Shown here in pieces: positions 1 to 12,218 of a stretch of 64,000 bases of DNA (positions are counted from its first letter, which is position 1; each line of letters opens with the position of its first letter). The stretch spans positions 12,090,001-12,154,000 of the forward strand of contig NC_135240.1 of the NCBI RefSeq assembly GCF_947623445.1, given 5' to 3'. The notes beneath the pieces were generated by a model, which was given only the letters and a program-made list of their open reading frames with translations, made no database searches and was not told the DNA's origin. Source of the DNA: Clavelina lepadiformis. Its lineage: Eukaryota; Chordata; Ascidiacea; Aplousobranchia; Clavelinidae. A program made the translations under genes and the position numbers.

Positions 1-469
1 TTTTTTTATGATTGCTTTGTCAATACAATTATACTAGAGTTTGTTAATGCTGTGCAACTTTATTCTTTTATTGATTTATTCGACATCAATGATAAAACAT
101 ATTGATAACATCGTTTCTCCAATTTCTTTTGTAAAGAATTAGAAAATAAAAATAAAATAACACTAAAAAAACTGAAAACATGAAAACACTGAAATATCAA
201 CCAAAGTGTTACATCCTGTAGGTCATAAATAAGTATTTGTAGTTATTTAACCGCAAAAATGACAAATTCCATGAATTAACGTTGAATATAGCCTAAAATA
301 AGTTTTAATGCTTGAAAAATTACTATATGCTTTGAAATAGTTTTCCAGTGATTTTAAGGGTGATTTCAGGAACCTGTATGCTATAATTACTTTTAAAGTT
401 TAAAAAGAAAAAACAATTTTAAATGAGCTACATTTTAACCAATACTGACTGTTATACTCTAATTTTTAG

Positions 470-1474
470 AAATCCAATTCATAAGAGAAGAAACTTGTTC
501 GAGTTCCATTCGTCGTTGGAAGACCCGAAAAGCAGCGATATTGACAATATCCCCGTAAATAGTTTGTCACCTTATTATGAAAATGGCGGGCAATCAAAGG
601 AATCAGTGGATTTGGAAAATGTTGTTAAATCAAAGCTTCTTGATTACATGCTTCCAAGAGACCTATATGAGCCATTTCTTGACCAGTAAGGCTCTACCAT
701 AGAGTTCAAAAATTTTCGCTCTATTTGCACAGTGCAAAATTTACACAAAAAGTGTGTTGAAAATTTTACAAACAATATGGGTTTATTGAATAAAACCTAC
801 TCGATAGTAGATGTTATAAAAGTGTGTGCAATGACGGAAGCGTTTAAAATGTATGCAATATGTTCACAGAGAGAACACCTTTTCGCCTAATTTGGTCAAG
901 AAACAAGACGGTTATCGCTATCGGTCATATCAAACGTGGGCTAATAAACCACAACAAATTAATCAAGAAAGCGGCAGGTGATGTATATGCAAAAATCGAT
1001 AAACGTATATATGGAACGTTGGCAGGTTTTTAAAGAAAGCTCATACTCAATCAAGCAAAATTTTTCATGTGCTATTTCGTTTTTTTTTCACACATGTTGA
1101 TGGCTTTTAAAAATAACGCACATTTACAATTCAGAAATAAGTTTTGCATATTTTATTTTTTGTAAAGTCTTTATTTTGCGCCTTGCAGTTTCAACCCATA
1201 CCTTGCAGCACTCATGCCTCCTGCATCGAAGCGAGAGGGCACACTGTTATACAATAACATGTAAGTTACTTTTTGATACCTAGTTTACAGGCGTTTCCAA
1301 CAATGCAAAATATCTCTCATTTTAAATATTTAAAAGTTACAAACTGGCTTAAATTAAAATAGTTGTTTATAACTGTTTTTCTGCAGGTTTGCAAACTCGA
1401 GACGGCACCGATATTGGCAATTACAACAACAAATCTTGCAGTCCGTAATAAATTCGAAAAAACGAAAATCATAA
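470..1474 (+). CDS. Secreted peptide precursor, copy A (exon 1 outside window)
   Basis: Coding exons are 470-685, 870-977, 1189-1260 and 1387-1474. The signal-peptide exon must lie just left of position 1, because the window opens within intron 1. The frame closes through all four exons with phase-2 introns. The precursor part is nearly the same as in copies B and C (KRRNLFEFHSSLE, SVDLEN, LLDYMLPRDLYEPFLD, LAALMPPASKR). After KR the segment is private: it opens EGTLLYNNM, then has FANSRRHRYWQLQQQ, and returns to the shared tail SVINSKKRK, ending in S where the others end in Y. The mature segment is Arg, Gln and Tyr rich. I do not recognise the family. The poly(A) hexamer found after copies B and C reads aataggag here. 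Product function is unknown; a secreted, convertase-processed peptide is the inference. Confidence 0.8.
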
Positions 1475-2748
1475 AAGCAAGCAGAGGCGTAACTGTTATT
1501 ATTAACAAATAACAACTGTTATTGGCAGCAAATTTTTAAAAATCAGTATTTGCTGGGATTTGTAGATGATGCACATTTATTTTTCTCTTTTTCCAAACAG
1601 TTCATAAATAGGAGTAATGAGAAAATTTTCAGATGTCAGTTTTAATACATTTAAAAAAGTACTTCTTGTATTCTACGTAAGAAAGTTTGTTGTGTTTCTT
1701 TAGTATTTCACCACAATGTAATGATTTTAAAAAAGGCGTTGACGACTGATTAATTATTTTTGGCTTTAACCATGTGAATGGAAATCAACAACTCTGAAAA
1801 CCGTATGTTATTTGTGTATTTGTGCTGGCCAGGCTGAGTCAACAGTTCTGCATGCTTGCTTACTAATGTAAAACATGCCTTTGGCTCATCTACGCAACAA
1901 ATGATCAACCAATTGTTTGAATTTGTTGTTTGTTTTTATTGCAGTGACTAATACGTTGTGCTGCTTTTAGTACATGTTCAGCGCTTAATTTGGTCATTTT
2001 TGTTTATTTTTTAGGATCAAAGGTTAGCAATTCCTTTTAAATTTGCATAGGTAAACACAGTTTAGATACTTTAACATAAAACAATAAATTTAAAGCGAAC
2101 ACAAAGTATTTTCAAGTATTTTACTTTATAATTGAAGTTATTTCATAGAAAATATCTGCATAAGCCAATATACTAACAAGTGAAAAATTTAATCCGTGCC
2201 TGTAAAACGTCAGCAGTCAGTTACAAATATCGTTTAGTAGTTGCAAACAGCACAAATATGTTACAGCTACAACAAAGGTAATTAGGCTACAAACAGCTAC
2301 TGTTACAAAAATTTAAATCGTTTAGCGATTTATACTGTAGAACAGGTTATAGGTAAAGCAACGGACAAAAATTAACAACTAAAATATTTAATGGCAAAAT
2401 TATAAAGTATTGGCAGATCTGTAGTTTTAAAATAATCTCAGGAACACGCTTTTAATTGAAAGATATGCAACTTATATGGCTGTTAGTACAGAAAGCAAGT
2501 TTCAGTTTTCAAGATGCAATAATTTCATCGGCAATATAGTCAGCATTAAGCAATATGACAAGAAAGATTACTTTTTAGAAAAAGTATGTAAGTATTCATT
2601 AAAAATACTGTAAAAAAACATAGCAAAATATATGCTAAGTAAATATCGCATGCATGCACTACAAAAAAGGATAATTACAAAAAAGCTAGAAATGCACAAC
2701 AAAAGCAGTATAAATATAAGATTTAAAATAATTGTGTCCGGTACACCA

Positions 2749-5548
2749 TTATGCCTTCTTCGAGCGAGTTTTTCGCGGTATGGGGACGCAGAGTTCGCAA
2801 ACACGTGGAGACGCCACTGCGTTTTTAGCCGCGTACGAAACTTTGAAAGGATCGTGGTCTTGATCTAAAGCTGTCCTTGTTTTAGGGCGTGCTAGTTGGT
2901 GTTGTCTTGTGGAGGCCTGAAAGAGAAACACTGTTTATGTATAGAATACCATGAGAAACTAAGTTTCCAAGTATAGTTTCTCGATTATGTATTCTGGTAA
3001 CGTCAACGTATCTTTCTAAATACAGTCGACTCCGCTTAATTCGGACACTTTGGTTCCGCTCACTTTTGGCCGAATTAAGCGGAGAAACGGCTTTGTCCGA
3101 ATTAAGCGGAAAATCAATTGTTCGTTTCATGGTCATGCATAAAGGCAAAAAACGCATTTAAAATACTGTAGTGTTGCGTAATAAATGAATTGCAGCTGGG
3201 CTATACTGCAGTAACTGGCACTGATGGCATAAAACGTCTTCGTTTACTTTAGTGAGCAATTTCACTTTTTGTGCTAAACTTTTCTGTACAATTTTGTCCT
3301 ACAAGATGGACGCAATTGTACCGAAGTAAAAGCGACTATGAAGCTGGCACGGCGTTATATGAGTTCATTGTCGATTGTTACTACATCGATCGTCATTGTT
3401 TCACCATAATCACTCATAATGCAATTGAATCTTGTCTTAAAACGAACGAAGTACTGTTTATTGTGTCATAACCTAACGATGGAATTGCGAACCTGTGTCC
3501 GAATTAAGCGGAGAATTGTCCGAATTAACAGGAGTTTTTTACGTTCAATTTTTACTTTTGTTCCGTTCCCGAACATTTTGGCCGAATAAAGCGGTTGTCC
3601 GGGTTATCCGGTGTCCGAATTAAGCGGATTCGACTGTATGGTATTTTGTGATAACATTTGTGAGTTTAACTTCGCCTCATGTTTTTGCTGGAAATGTGGG
3701 AGTATTGTGCAAAGCTACGCTTCAACACTTCTTTATGCTGGTAGCGGTAAATGAAATGCCAATTAGAATTTGTTACGCATAGGAGCAAAATTTACAGTAT
3801 GGAAGAACGAGTAATTCGAAGCAAAAAGCACCAGAGCAAGAATAGCTGAAAACATTTTAATGGCATAGGTTTGGAATAAACTCAGTTTCCAGTAATGGAC
3901 GTTTCGAGTAAAAAATATATTCATTCTCAATTCGAGGTAAATTAATTTTAAACCAAGCAAATATTTTCACCTTATATGGAAACAGAGCGTAATAGCAAGG
4001 TTGTTAGATTTGTTTAAAAAGAACAGATCAATCTAATATCACGCTCTGTTCCCATATGAGAAGCAAATAATCTCATCTTCCAAATTTTTTCTACCTCGCA
4101 TTAAGAATGAGTAATTGAGTATAGTTATTACTGGAAACTTCCACAATTTAAACGCTTGCATCAACTCTTGTTTTTTTTGCGTAGAACTGGTAAGAATATT
4201 TTCTACAGTTGCAAACAAAACAATGTTTAACGGTACCATATAATGAACAAAAGGTAACAGGTGTACTTTTTGGCTTTAAAGTTTTGTTATGTACTTAAGC
4301 ATAAGAATTCATTTTAATAAGCTACATTTTCCCACTTTTTGTGACTCAAAAATTTTGAATTCGGTCAATCACATGATATCTAAAATTGACAAAGTTGCTA
4401 AATGACTATTAGGTACCTGAGCATTTTTTGCAGCATCAGATACAGGCCAAACCACTGGCCTGTTATCATCATATTCTTTTGGGGTTTCTTTCGGCTCAGC
4501 TAGCTGTTCCAGTCTTCCAGAAGCGACATGACTAAGAGACTCTTTTGGAATATCACTTTTCCACTCCCCCCAGTCCCAGGAACTATTTGATTTAACAAGC
4601 AGGAGATCATATTGTTTTGGACGTGACAAGTCAAGCAACCTTTAAATAGTAAAATGATGGGTTAGATATACTCCATATACTGGTAGTTCTTAAACTTGTG
4701 TATTGAACCTTCCAAGTCTCATAAATGTAATCACCAGAACTTTTGTTAAAACTCAAAAATGTCCACCATACGCATAGCATGTCGTGTGTCTTAAACTGAA
4801 CCGAGTTGAAGAAAAATTACTCTATTTTAATGAAATCGTAAAAACAGGCAGCAAGTAAGTATGTAACCCTACTTCTCTTCAAACACTTGTTACCTTTTAG
4901 TAGAAACAAATTTCTGGGCAGAATCACTGACTGAAGTGTGAACAGATTGTTCTGGTTGCCAGTCTGGGTGAAACTTCTTGTGCTGAGCTAACTGCTTTAG
5001 CCTCTCTTTTTCAGGGTAGGTAAGAGCTGACTTATTCACATTCCAAATCGGTGATGGTCGATCGGGTAAAAATTCTTTGTGAATGGTCTTGCTTTTTATA
5101 AGTTGTTCTAACCGAGGGGATATATCTGCAAAGTTGTGAAGCTGTGAAATATCGATGTTATATGAAAATCCTGTATCTTCTTAAATAGAAAATTAATTTT
5201 CTCATTACCAATGTAGAATTTGTAATAATTATATTGATAATAACAAATACAGTATGGAGGTAATAGGCTTATATTACAAGCATATCTATCAAAGCTATGG
5301 ATTTCATTGTTATAATAATTATTATTATTCATCGTGAGAAATATTAACATTCAGAGAGTTCTCTATTAAAAACAATTAATTAAGTTATTTGTGTCTAATT
5401 TTAAAACAATTAGCAGTTTTACCAAAATCTGTTGGAGAGGTGTGTGGTTCTTGGTCAACCCAATATACTGATCTTCGATCTTCCTTAAAACCAGGATGTA
5501 CTGGCTTGTGCATGGCCAGAACATCAATCTTTGAATTAGCGGTTGACT
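2749..5548 (-). pseudogene. THEG-repeat gene, copy A, lacking its start exon
   Basis: Minus-strand exons 5423-5548, 4894-5125, 4417-4639 and 2749-2916 are joined by GT-AG introns whose phases close. THEG repeats are seen as KIDVLAMHKPVHPGF, SPRLEQLIKSKTIHKEF, ERLKQLAQHKKFHPDW, RLLDLSRPKQYD, RLEQLAEPK with NRPVVWPVSDAAKNA, and the C-terminal AAKNAVASPRVCELC. THEG (SPMAP2) family proteins are linked to spermatid and sperm flagellar microtubules. The exons read open, but the exon carrying the start codon in copy C has no counterpart here because the array junction cuts intron 1. A protein could only start at an internal Met (LAMHK) or from a new upstream exon, which I did not find. A pogo-like element lies just upstream (in gene sense) of the last exon. 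Confidence 0.7.
3023..3636. mobile_element. pogo/Tigger-like MITE in unit A
   Basis: The 614-bp insert is bounded by near-perfect inverted ends (CAGTCGACTCCGCTTAATTC and its complement) and by TA on both sides (3021-3022, 3637-3638). Units B and C show the empty site. The inside is studded with copies of ccgaattaagcgg in both orientations. A TA target duplication and CAGT ends are typical of pogo/Tigger elements of the Tc1/mariner superfamily. No transposase frame is recognisable. Confidence 0.85.
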
Positions 5549-5992
5549 CTAAAACAGAGATTTAAGTGGCTACATGATGAGGGACACAAAAATGCATATG
5601 TATTGTTTACATTTTCTAGCAAGTATTCATGGCAATAAATTATTTTCTACGTCCACTCTAAAACAATTAGCAAAAGCCATAAAATTCTTTTTCCAATACA
5701 ATAGTTGTTTGCAATTCCGTAGTGTTGGATAAACATTTCAGACAATATCTGGCCATGAAATGTCTCAGAATAGTAGTAACTGTAATTTATTGTTACTGTT
5801 GGATGTTGCTTCAGCACAGGTCCAGCATATAAAAAAAGGTTTAAGGTATGACAATTTTTAGAAAAAATATGAACCAAAATGTAGTGGTGTCGGATGTACG
5901 AGAGAAAAATACAATTTTCTGGCTTGCTGAACGACAACTCAATTTGCTTTGATTTGTGAACTTTTGGTAAAAAATTTGTGTTATTTCGTGTT

Positions 5993-6239
5993 ATGTGGCC
6001 ATTGTATCAATTGTTGAGTTAGGCTGTGAGCATAGATGCGGTTACCTGATTTTTATTGTGTAACTTTCAGTGACTTCTAAACGAATTGCCCGTCGAATAC
6101 TGAAAGGTCGTGTTTTAAATGGTGTCTGTGTATTGCAGGGAGTGTGTTTTCTTGGCCACCTTGGTGCGCGTGTCCAAGAACGAAACAATAGATCAAGTGT
6201 TTTCATAACATCCAAGTTATATTGATACAATGGCCACAT
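5993..6239. repeat. Inverted repeat beside the unit junction (unit B)
   Basis: A perfect 19-bp inverted repeat lies at 5993-6011 and 6221-6239 (atgtggccattgtatcaat and its complement), enclosing about 210 bp. It begins 9 bp after the A/B junction. It may be the ends of a small DNA element, but no target duplication is clear. Confidence 0.6.
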
Positions 6240-6443
6240 TATTGAATTACGCACATTTTTAAATGGCCACACGGTATATGGTTTAAGGCGTTTGAAAAGG
6301 TATTATTTTTATTGGGAACTGTCCTATTAACTTATTATGTATAGGTATGAGTTTAATTATCTCCAAAATATACTTTTTCAACCAATATGTCTTTAATCAA
6401 GAAGACTACAAGAAACACGGACAATAATTATCTTTCTTATTGA

Positions 6444-6786
6444 CAGGGTTGCCATCAGTCTCAACTCAAAAATAAGGACGACTAGAAAATGAACGACGAA
6501 TACCTCCTTAAACAGTGTACAACAAGAGAAAGCAACCAATGTTCTAAAAAAAAAAACAAGACACTATCTGCATGTTCATAATTTTGGTATCTCTTTGGTA
6601 CAAAATGGTATCGTAAAGGTGAAAAAATGCCCAAAATAAGGACAAAAGTGCCCACCTCCGCCCTAAAAATAAGGACGAAAGTGAAATTAAGGACATTTCT
6701 TAGAAAAAAGGACAAACATATTTTCTAAGACACGGACTTTTAAAATAAGGACAAATCTTAGAAATAAGGACGGTATGGCAACCCTG
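6444..6786. mobile_element. hAT MITE in spacer of unit B
   Basis: Ends are CAGGGTTGCCAT and ATGGCAACCCTG, with an 8-bp duplication CTTATTGA (6436-6443, 6787-6794). The inside repeats aataaggac motifs. It is shared with unit C, so it was present before that duplication. Confidence 0.85.
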
Positions 6787-9690
6787 CTTATTGACCTATT
6801 TTAAACCGCAGTTGTACTATTTTATATTAGGTATCTGCCCCTTTTGTGTATCTGTTAACCACAAGCTTAGGCAAAGTGTGTAGTATAATTCCTAATCAAA
6901 TAATCGTTATTATTTGACTGTTGATTATTATAGCCAAAGGTATAATTATAAGGTTTTAGCGATAAAGAATAGTTTTTTTATACCACTATATTGATTTGAA
7001 AAATTATCTTATCTTTGGTAATATATATAGTTCTTCCGGCTTTCCTCGGGCCTCTTACTTCCCTGCGGTTGATGCTTTGCGGGAGTCAGTATTTGACAAG
7101 CAAACACAAATTAGAACCTCGTCGAACCGTGTCTTGTGTAATGTGTAAACACCATTTGTAACTACGTACGACCATGGACTCATTACTTTTATTGCCCAAG
7201 CTCGAAAAACAGACGCTACGAGTGTTTTCTTTCATATCGACGGGAATTCGAATGTATGTTATCGCCATCAACTGACAACGATTGAAAAAAAGAAGAAACT
7301 ACGCATTGTTAATAACCTAGATACTCAATTATAGTGCAAAGCTTGTTGACATTGTTTCTTTAGAAGAGATTCTTAGAAATAATTTTGATCAAAAACACTC
7401 ACGTTTTTGCGCTTTTCTAGAATTACGAAATACATTCTCTTCACAAGAAATGACGCAAGTAATGTCAAACTTCCCTTCTCCAGGTTATCTTTCCTCTTAC
7501 AATCTTTATCGTTTACGATGAAAAACAATCCTTTATTTATGTATAAGGACCTTCTCCAAAGATGACCATAATCTAAAAAGTTGATATGAAATCCACATAT
7601 ATTTCAGTCCATAATTTTGAAATAGGCAATATCAATATCAATATCCAGGACGTGTATTCTATTATATACAATATATTTTAATGTAGTCATATGTATTATA
7701 ATCTTCGTGTGGTCAAAGGTGTCGCTTTGTTGTAAGTTAGATATGTCACTGCTCAGTACTCGCAATATCCAACAATGACTATATGTAAAGTATAAAGTGA
7801 TTTATTTGTAGTTAATAAAAGATACATATGCTGTACATATAAAACGTTACAAAAAATATAACCTTTTCACATACGTGTAAGGCCCAATGGATAATGTATA
7901 CTTGCACTGCTTGTACTTGCCCATCAATCGCTAACAATAAAACACAAAACAAAAAACTAATAAGTAAGCTTAAAGGGTTTGTAAGTTTTTTTGGTTAGTT
8001 GTTATTATTTTTGGTAATGCCGGATATTACCCGACTTTTAAAACATTTCATATTTCAGTCACACTTCAACGGTTATTAGCGCGTTTCTTACTCGCTTCGA
8101 ACGCAACATTTCATGGTGGTTATACGAGGTAAATCCGTTTTTTATTTCCAACATCATCCAAAAAAGCGACAAGTTTTTGGTGTCGTGAATGACGTAACAT
8201 TGACGTTATAGTTAAAATGAAATAACACTGAAAATACACACGTCACAAATAGTCTATGCGGTTTTAAAGCATCATCTGGCAGATAAGGATGATGGGTTTA
8301 TATTTCCGTAACTTACACAAGTTTTAACATTTATATAGACAGGTTACGTTTAGAAGGCAGAGTCAAACACCGCAGGGGTGCAGGCCACACAATGTACATC
8401 CTGCATAGGCGAAAATCAATAACGTGTTTACGTAAAAACCTAAATCTCTAGTTTTGATACGTACGGGTTATGCTATACTACAATAGATAATAATTGGATT
8501 TATATCCCAAATGGGAATTGTAATTTTTCCGACACCAAGAAATCCATTACACTTTTTGTAACTCTACAGAAAAAAAAGAAATACGAATATACGGCAATGT
8601 ATTGCAACGTCCTTGGTTTGGATAAGCAATATACTCGATGTAATATTGTAACCAAGTTTTTCTTGGGCCAGGAGGCCTCCCGCTTTTACAGCTAGTCGAT
8701 AAGCCGGTTTCTGCCCTCCTATCTTTTATGAGTCTTCCTTTAATAAAAACAAACGTCTTCCTTGTATTAAAAACGAAGGTAGACTGAATTAACTCTTCTC
8801 CAAAAAACCACGGCGTACGCAATTAATTAATTATCATTCCGGTGTGAGAATGGAAATTGCGGGCAGCGTAATATACCCCGGGGGGAGTTGTGGGGCGTAA
8901 AACGTATACGTGTGTAGAAAACTTACTAACAATAAAAGGAATCACAAGTGAAATATCGATGAATTACTAATACTAAATAAAAACGCAGTCACACATTATG
9001 GCCACAACAATACGGGTGAAATACATCTTAATATAAATCTAAAAACACATCGTGGAATATACATCTAACTGTACAACTAAAACGTATCAATGTGCAGTGC
9101 TACATAATAAAACAAGGGTGTAGAAATAATCCCGTGACAATATCACAGTCACAACAATATCGGAAAATTCAAATATAAAAATTTCCAGCTCGTGTACCCA
9201 ATTTCTACATATGTTTTTGATTTTTCATCACGAAAGCTATTATAAACACCATAATACAGCTAAGTGTTTCAAATGGGCACAGGGGCGAAATTCCTAAATT
9301 AAGCGATCAGTTGCATCTTCTGTTAGTGTTATTGTCAAACCCATAGCTTATATATGTTTTCCATGTATTTATATGCACTATATCGAATCACAGCGTGACC
9401 TGATAAAAACCGTTTGCGTGTAGCAAGGACTTTTCTGTAAAAATCACGTTCTCCTGAAATTGTAGATCAAAATGTAAACCAACAAGTCTGTTACGAAAAG
9501 GTTTAGTGCCGAGTACTTCTCTTTAGCCGGTGTTTAGTTTGGGTGAAATATCTTCATATAACATCTGTAGATATAAATTTGCCATTGACACTTTTCCAGG
9601 AAGTTACAGTCCGTTCTAAAACAACTAGAGTTCCACGCGAAAAAAGCTTGTTTCATCGATTCCCTTTTTTTCTGTCTGCGCTTGTACGAT

Positions 9691-9727
9691 TATAAATACC
9701 AAGAGCACATACAGATAAGATCAGTCC
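9691..9727 (+). promoter_or_regulatory. TATA box and initiator of peptide gene copy B
   Basis: TATAAATA at 9691-9698 is followed 30 bp later by an initiator-like TCAGTCC at 9721. The leader up to the ATG at 9991 contains a possible donor (gccgtgagtg, about 9761) and a possible acceptor (tttttcatcag, ending about 9945), so the 5' UTR may be spliced. Confidence 0.6.
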
Positions 9728-9990
9728 AGCGATATATTAAACTCGCAATACTGCTAAAGAGCCGTGAGTGTAGAAAACTTTAAGCTTTGTCCAACGTTTT
9801 TTTTCCTGACTTAATTGTAAGGAAGACGGATGGTTTGAGCAGTTGGGCCAAAAGAGTTAATTTTGTTTTTTTATTGTTCAATTATTTTGTAGTTATTTTA
9901 CAACCGCCATAGATTTTATAAGTTAGTAAAAACATTTTTCATCAGATTTAAATAAGTTATACCTTAGTTGATGTTTGAACCTTGATTAAG

Positions 9991-11624
9991 ATGCATAGAA
10001 TGAAAACAGGTTTCCCGATGTTGTTGTCTCTTCTTGCCATATTTTACTTCATGCTGATGTTTTGTCCAATAGCGCCTATACACGGGTAAGAAGAACATCA
10101 TTATTGATTTAGACATCATCGCAAACTATAATCGTTTTTTTATGATTACTTTGTCAATTCAATTATTTTAGAGTTTGTTAATGCTGTGCAACTTTATTCT
10201 TTTATTGATTTATTCAACATGCATCAATGATAAAACATATTGATAACATCGTTTCTCCATTTTCTTTTGTAAAGAATTAGAAAATGAAAATTAAATAACA
10301 ATAAACAAAACTGAAAACATGAGAACACTGAAATTCCAAACAAAGTGTTATATCCTGTAGGTCATAAATAAGTATTTGTATAGTTATTTAACCGCAAAAA
10401 ATGACAAATTCCATGAACTAACCTTGAATATAGCCTAAAATAAGTTTTAATGCCTGCAAAATTACTGCATGCTTTGAAATAGTTTTCCAGTGATTTTAAG
10501 GGTACTTTTCAGGATCCTGTAAGAGTGTAAGCTATAGTTACTTTTAAAGTTTATAAACATAAAACAATTTTAAATGAGCTACATTTTACCCAATATGACT
10601 GTTATACTGTAATTTTTAGAAATCCAACTCATAAGAGAAGAAACTTGTTCGAGTTCCATTCGTCGTTGGAAGGCTTGAAAAACAGCGATATTGACAATAT
10701 CCCCGTAAATAGCTTGTCACCCTACTATGAAAATGGCGGGCAGTCAAAGGAATCAGTGGATTTGGAAAATTTCGTTAAATCAAAGCTTCTTGATTACATG
10801 CTTCCAAGAGACCTATATGAGCCATTTCTTGACCAGTAAGGCTCTACCATAGAGTTCAAAAATTTTCGCTCTATTTGCACAGTGCAAAATTTACACAAAA
10901 AGTGTGTTGAGAATTTTACAAACAATATGGGTTTATTGCATAAAACTTACTCTGTAGTAGATGTTATAAAAGTGTGTGCAATGACGGAAGCGTTTACAAT
11001 ATATGCAATATGTTCACAGAGAGAACACCTTTTCGCCTAATTTGATCAAGAAACAAGACGGTTATCCTTATCGGTCATATCAAACGTGGGCTAATAAACC
11101 ACTACAAATTAATCCAGAAAGCGACAGGTGATGTATATGCAAAAATCGATAAACGTATATATGGAGCGTTGGCAGGTTTTTAAAGAAAGCTCATATTCAA
11201 TCAAGCAAAATTTTTCATGTGCTATTTCGCTTTCTACCCACACATGTTGATAGCTTTTAAAAATAACGCACATTTACAATTCAAAAATAAGATTTGCATA
11301 TTTCATTTATTGTAAAGTCTTTATTTTGCGCCTTGCAGTTTCAACCCATACCTTGCAGCACTCATGCCTCCTGCATCGAAGCGAGAGAGCACAAAGGAAC
11401 ACGATAACATGTAAGTTACTTTTTGATACCTAGTTTACAGGCGTTTCTAACAATGCAAAATATCTCTCATTTTAAATATTTAAAAGTTACAAACTGGCTC
11501 AAATTAAAATAGTTGTTTATAATTGTTTTTCTGCAGGAAAGCAATCGCGGAACAGCAAGAATTAGCGAAATTGCGACAAGTTATCTTGCGGTCCGTAATA
11601 AATTCGAAAAAACGAAAATATTAA
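9991..11624 (+). CDS. Secreted peptide precursor, copy B (192 aa)
   Basis: Five coding exons: 9991-10085, 10620-10835, 11020-11127, 11339-11410, 11537-11624. All introns are GT-AG and all are phase 2, giving 192 aa. Residues 1-32 are a signal peptide (MHRMKTG, then a hydrophobic core LLSLLAIFYFMLMF). A Lys-Arg-Arg at 37-39 and Lys-Lys at 114-115 are possible processing sites. The middle is acidic and Asn/Ser rich. PPASKR ends at 155; residues 156-182 form the hypervariable segment (starts ESTKEHDNM; contains QQELAKLRQVILR), followed by the constant SVINSKKRK and a final Tyr. The start is the first Met in frame; the ATG at 9971 meets a stop after four codons. A TATA box and initiator lie upstream. 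No cysteines follow the signal peptide, so no disulfide fold is expected. The family is not recognised; candidates are a defence peptide, hormone or gamete ligand. Confidence 0.82.
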
Positions 11625-11756
11625 AAACAAGCAGAGGCGTAACTCTTATTATTAACAAATAACAACTGTTATTGGCAGCAAATTTTTAAAAATCAATATT
11701 TGCTGGGATTTTTAGACGATGCACATTAATTTTTTTCTTTTTCCAAACAGTTCATA

Positions 11757-11762
11757 AATAAA
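11757..11762 (+). terminator. Poly(A) signal, peptide gene copy B
   Basis: AATAAA lies 133 bp after the stop codon. Copy A has aatagg at the matching place. Confidence 0.5.
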
Positions 11763-12218
11763 AGTAATGAGAAAATTTTCAGATGTCAGTTTTAATACAT
11801 TTAAAAAAGTACTTCTTGTATTCTACGTAAGAAAATTTCTTGTGTTTCTTTAAAAATTCCACCACAATGTAATGATTTTAAAAAAGGCGTTGACGACTGA
11901 TTAATTATTTTTGGCTTTAACCATGTGAATGGAAAGCAACAACTCTGAAAACCGTATGTTATTTGTGTATTTGTGCTGGCCAGACTGAGTCAACAGTTCT
12001 GCATGTTTGCTTACTAATGTAAAACATGCCTTTGGCTCATCTACGCAACAAATGCTCAACCAATTGTTTGAATTTGTTGTTTGTTTTTATTGCAGTGACT
12101 AATACGTTGTGCTGCGTTTATTACATGTTCAGCGCTCAATTTGGTCATTTTTGTTTATTTTTTAGGATCAAAGGTTAGAAATTCCTTTAAAATTTGCATA
12201 GGTAAGCACAGTTTAGAT

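Larger units (their letters stand above)
1..5984. repeat. Array unit A (left part outside window)
   Basis: The unit begins inside intron 1 of its peptide gene. It differs from the others by a pogo-like insertion at 3023-3636, and it lacks the hAT insertion that B and C share after the peptide gene. Its THEG body is closer to unit C than to unit B. Confidence 0.9.
5985..9690. other. Spacer of unit B, no gene recognised
   Basis: The spacer contains the inverted repeat and one hAT MITE noted separately. Open frames on minus (for example 8547-8822) are present in B and C, but since the DNA itself is the same they give no coding evidence. From about 8041 to 9990 no base difference from unit C (18821-20770) was seen by eye. 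Confidence 0.6.

Noticed and set aside
1387-1474. Resemblance of the copy A mature peptide to glucagon, PTH/TIP39 or CRF-type hormones (for example SRRH)
   Set aside because: The matching residues are not kept in copies B and C, and they fall in the hypervariable segment, so the resemblance is probably chance.
2632-2868. Plus-strand open frame repeated in all three units (also 13298-13534 and 24063-24299)
   Set aside because: It lies antisense to the last THEG exon and is explained by that coding sequence.
3271-3471. Open frame of 66 codons inside the pogo-like element
   Set aside because: It has no transposase motif and is unique to the insert; probably chance.
3023-3636. Array-like repeated ccgaattaagcgg motifs as a CRISPR or satellite
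   Set aside because: Spacing and orientation are irregular, and the block has transposon ends with a TA duplication in a eukaryotic setting.
6042-6272. Basic minus-strand frame within the inverted repeat as a new first exon for the headless THEG copies
   Set aside because: Its best donor (atcag followed by gtaacc) leaves phase 2, whereas the next THEG exon needs phase 1.
8547-8822. Minus-strand open frame of 91 codons present in units B and C
   Set aside because: The DNA of both units is identical here, so retention of the frame is no evidence of coding; no domain or splice partner was seen.
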